From Quillaja saponaria (taxonomy: Eukaryota > Streptophyta > Magnoliopsida > Fabales > Quillajaceae), in NCBI GenBank assembly GCA_029379385.1, contig CM055611.1, forward strand, positions 9,920,001 to 9,984,000: 64,000 bases of DNA. The letters are read 5' to 3'. Positions 60,632-64,000 of this stretch are shown here, piece by piece. The position numbers and the translations under genes are program-made. Below the pieces are notes generated by a model. It was not told the DNA's origin and ran no database searches. It was given only the letters and a program-made list of their open reading frames with translations. Every line of letters starts with the position of its first letter. The stretch's first letter is position 1.

Positions 60632-63600
60632 TGTTATAACCCTCATAACTCGATAATGAAAAATTGAGTTTTTCAAACAATGTTTAAAGTTACGTTATAG
60701 AATAAATAAATAAATTAAATAATAGTATAGTTAAACATGTTATAATTAGATATCTTAGTGTAACTTTAGTATACTTATTTTGTGTATTTGATTATATAAA
60801 ATAAGAAGTATTACAACCAAGTAAATTAAAATGAGTAAACAATTAATATATATATATATATATTAAGCTTTAATTTCCACCACAAACAAATTAAACAAGT
60901 AAACAATACAATTAACACATGTGTATATATATTTGTATGAAACTAAGAATAAATTTGCACTACATGTTTATTGTCACACCCCTCACGGAGGTATGACTGG
61001 CCGGAGGATTGGATAACCAACTTTTTGTAACCCTAACTCCAAAACAAAGTAACAAACTTGACTTTTGGCCTATCCAAAGGAGAAAGCAACTCTTATATAA
61101 CAAAAGTTCATTGTAAAATTTTATTTTCTGAAACAATTAGCAACTTACTAAAAAATTTTGACAGTGTTCTCAACAATATGGAACATGCCTCAAAATATTA
61201 ACACATATGCTCATGATTTCACACAACATTAACACGAAAACAACCAGGAGCTCTACTCCGTCCTCATCCTAATCAAGACAAATAACTAGACTTTTACATC
61301 ATACCAAAATTAGACACTTCACAGTTCTAGTGTGACTGCAACTTTCATCCTTGATTGCAAGTCTGAGATCCTGGAAATACCTTGTTGTACTTAATTGGTA
61401 AGTCATAAGCTCGGCGATGCCATGTACTGAACTCCTGTTACTAAAAAAAAATAAAAATTCACAAGAGAGGGGTGAGTCTTATGGACTCTGTGAGTGAAAA
61501 ATCATACCCAAAGGGTACTAGTATCATATGACACAAGTATATAACATATATAGTAACATCATGAAACAATGTTCATATCGTAACTTACATTACACGTATA
61601 CATTGTAATCGTCATCAAGTCATAATTTACATGATACACAGGATCACAAATTAATCAGATCAATAATATAAAGTAAAGAAACCAAAGGGCCAACAAGTAA
61701 CCAAGCCCCGCACAACAGTATCACCCCTTGCCGGGCATTTACATGCCCGCACAACAAATTAATCTCCGTACATAATCCATCCCTCAGGGTTTGAGTACTC
61801 AAGTTTTGAAACCATTTATCAGAATTAGAATTTTCTCAGGATTTAAAATCAAAATATCCTAAGTGCACATAGGTTTTTAATTTCGGAGATAAAAATAATT
61901 TTTTTTTCATAAAAATCTCACTTTGTTAGCCCTTATCAATCATAACCAATATCAAACAAATATAACTCAAATAAATCACTGAAATACTGTACTTGCATAT
62001 TTTCCATATATCATGTATGTTCAAATACATATATAATTACATGTAATAATCTAGCCCCTAAAGGCAACAATTAACCACTCACTTTTAACTGATTCTATTT
62101 GTTACTCGCACTTGCATTCGCACATCTCATTAGGTCCATATTAGGATTCATAATTGAAATTCATATTCCCAAATAATACTTAGTTCAGGACTTGAAAGTA
62201 GGTGGTTTGGAGTGGAGTTTTTGGTAAAAAAGGTTGTGGGGTGCTGGTTTCGGTTTGGCTGTGAAAGGAGGGGTGCTGCCTTGTTTGACCAGTTGGTTTT
62301 TGATGTGTTTTGGAGGTGGTAAATGGGTAGCTAGGAAACTCCTTGCCATGGGAATGCTATCTGGACTAGTAGCAGTTTAAATCTCAAGGTTTCCATAGTC
62401 ATCGTTTCATTAAGGGTGATAATTTTTTAGTATTGTTGCTTGTTGTCCCTGTTTTGGACAACCACTTCTTTAATTCTAATTGCTTCTCTTATTTTCTTAG
62501 TAAGGTTTAGAGAGTGAGTAGGGTTAAGGCAAGGCATGGAAAAGGTGTAGGAAAAGGAACTCCTTGAATTTGTGAATCTTAAATTGTAATTATGCAAATA
62601 TAGTATAGTATATAGGTGTTGTTTTTGCTGTGAGTTTAGTTAGTGTTTGGGAAGGTTGGTTAGGAGTTTGCTAGTATGTAATTGAGTGATTAATGAATAA
62701 GAGGATTCATGAATTCAAGAGTATGGTTATTGAACATTATTATATTTTTTATTTGTCTAATAAAATGTTAGAGGAAGTTTAACTTTATGTGTTGAACTAC
62801 ATAAATTTTAGCTAATTAAAGAATGTACTAGGAAGTATGGAAGTAAGTGTGGTCATGGTGGAATGTTCAATTTTAATTCTTGGTTAACTTTAAATAATCA
62901 AGTTAAGTTCAATAATTGGAACGTGATTAATCCAAGGATTAATTAAATGGTATTGATTGTATTGGTAGTTATAGATATAAACATATGCACACTATGTATT
63001 TGATAAATTGCTTAAGAGAACTTTAATCTTAAGATTTCAAGGGAAGCAAGGATTCAGATTTAGCGGTTTATAGAAATCTTGTAATTTAGGTATGTTCGAT
63101 GCAGAATTAAACTAAAAGTTCTAAATAGAAAAGGGAGCATAGGGTCTTTAGATGTTATCTAAAAAATTTTGTAATCTATTTCTAAGCATTTTTTTTTATT
63201 GTTAGGGATGTTGGACTATAACTAGGTTCATGTAGGAATTTAGGTGCACTTTGGTTAGTTTGGGAGACTTTAATGGGGGTTGTGGTTTTGAATTAGCTTA
63301 GGACTTCTGAATAAGTTTTATTCCTAGCATATTAAAGGACAATTCTAGAGTGGTGCAGGTCTTAATTCCATATTGTTTGCATTCGAGAGGTGTTAGAAGT
63401 TAGTGTTGTCATTTTTGGGTCTAAACTAAACCTATTTTGGTGTGACTGAGTTTAGGGGGTTTTAAAGGGTGATTTAGAAGTTGAGTGATGAAGATGATTT
63501 GTTCCTAATATTTTGAAGGACTAGATTGGAAAGTTTCATAATTTATTTCCTAAGTATGAAAATTTTATAAGAATTTGAATCCAATTATAATAACCAAAAT

Positions 63601-64000
63601 TTATTCAATGCTCGGTTTGTGTTTATGTAAAGATTTGAATAAGTTCAAGATTAAATTTTTGAGAAGTTTTTAAGTAAGAAAGATAGCTAACTTCCTAAAG
63701 ATAATGTTTGAACTTAAGTATATATTGTTTAATGTGAATTATTTGAATTGTGTTTGTGTTATGAAATTGATTGTGTTTAGTAAGGGCCAACAAACTATTT
63801 TTCTCCAAAAAGATTTTCTGAACTAATCTGATTTAATAAGTGTTTTGAAAATTTCTAGTAGTCAACCCCGGTAGGATGAATGATGGATATTATATTTATT
63901 GGTGTGCGGGAGGTGTAAATGCCTGGTAGGAGGGATATTGTTGTCAAGCGCCGAGTTACTCAATTGGCCCTTTGTATGCTTTGAGTGGTTTGATTGCATT
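60632..64000 (+). mobile_element. LTR-B copy 6, cut by the window edge and rearranged
   Basis: Begins TGTTATAACCCTCATAACTC and matches copy 3 for its first ~340 bases. Forward-strand LTR-B landmarks return from about 62190 and run to the window end: AAGGGCCAACAAA at 63782, CAACCCCGGTAGGATGA at 63862 and TTGGCCCTTTGTATGCTTTG at 63964. The middle is occupied by an inverted LTR-B fragment. The 3' terminus and TSD lie beyond the window. Confidence 0.8.
60972..62180 (-). mobile_element. LTR-B copy 7, inverted fragment nested in copy 6
   Basis: Starts cleanly at TGTCACACCCCTCACGGAGG, the complement of the LTR-B 3' terminus. It follows copy 4 through GGGGTGAGTCTTATGGACTC, CAAAGGGTACTAGTATCA, AGGGCCAACAAGTAACC and CCTAAGTGCACATAGG. 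It stops near AATACTTAGTTCA, about one third of the way through the family. The expected TTATAACA end is missing, so its inner part and part of copy 6 were deleted together. Confidence 0.8.

Noticed and set aside
1..64000. tRNA, rRNA or snRNA genes
   Set aside because: I saw no cloverleaf-compatible A and B box pair, rRNA-like block or USE/TATA pair convincing enough to report.

Overview
The window is AT-rich nuclear DNA from a flowering plant, probably a eudicot of the rosid type. The evidence is a TIR-NBS-LRR resistance-gene relic, a plant-specific GT37 fucosyltransferase gene, a plant mobile domain (PMD) gene carried by a Mutator-like element, Ty1/copia and Ty3/gypsy relics, and GT/AG introns. 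The sequence does not fix the species. Only one gene looks intact: the fucosyltransferase at 34355-37040. Nearly everything else is layered transposable elements, and target-site duplications (TSDs) let several layers be bounded to the base.

Layout. 1-2117: end of a reverse-strand LTR (here called LTR-B) holding a fragment of a mitochondrial small heat-shock gene. 2200-4770: two head-to-head copies of one repeat, forming a large inverted repeat. 4780-7064: a decayed gypsy gag-pol, cut off inside reverse transcriptase. 7066-17549: a reverse LTR-B copy split by an 8,010-bp Mutator-like element (9196-17205) with ~217-bp terminal inverted repeats (TIRs), a perfect 9-bp TSD, a broken MURA-type transposase and a broken PMD gene. 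17882-25248: a forward LTR-B copy split by a reverse LTR-B copy (19636-23320, TSD CATGT).

25249-33600: the gene-bearing interval begins with a TIR-NBS-LRR pseudogene (26684-30121), followed by a ~0.95-kb direct duplication. 33600-37160: the fucosyltransferase gene, with a likely untranslated first exon. 37160-40842: intergenic DNA. 40843-52039: an LTR-B element flanked by TTAGC, reduced to one nearly complete and one 5'-truncated LTR, with a copia element (42541-47944, TSD GGTTG) inserted in the first. 52322-59657: a separate LTR-like unit (LTR-A, TSD AAAAT) that grew to 7.3 kb through an internal ~2.9-kb tandem duplication. 60632-64000: another forward LTR-B copy with an inverted LTR-B fragment inside, cut by the window edge.

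How the parts work together. The fucosyltransferase should act in the Golgi on cell-wall polysaccharide or glycoprotein acceptors. The resistance gene cannot work as read: it has frameshifts, several stops, a P-loop Lys to Glu change and no C-terminal exon. Each transposable element has also lost coding function. Many of the stops fit C-to-T decay of Gln, Arg or Trp codons, as expected for long-methylated DNA. I found no clear evidence of a wholly new biological system. The least ordinary items are the PMD-carrying Mutator element with an asymmetric array of palindromic motifs, the heat-shock fragment inside an LTR, the 7.3-kb LTR with its internal duplications, and the in-frame sequon-rich minisatellite in the fucosyltransferase stem.
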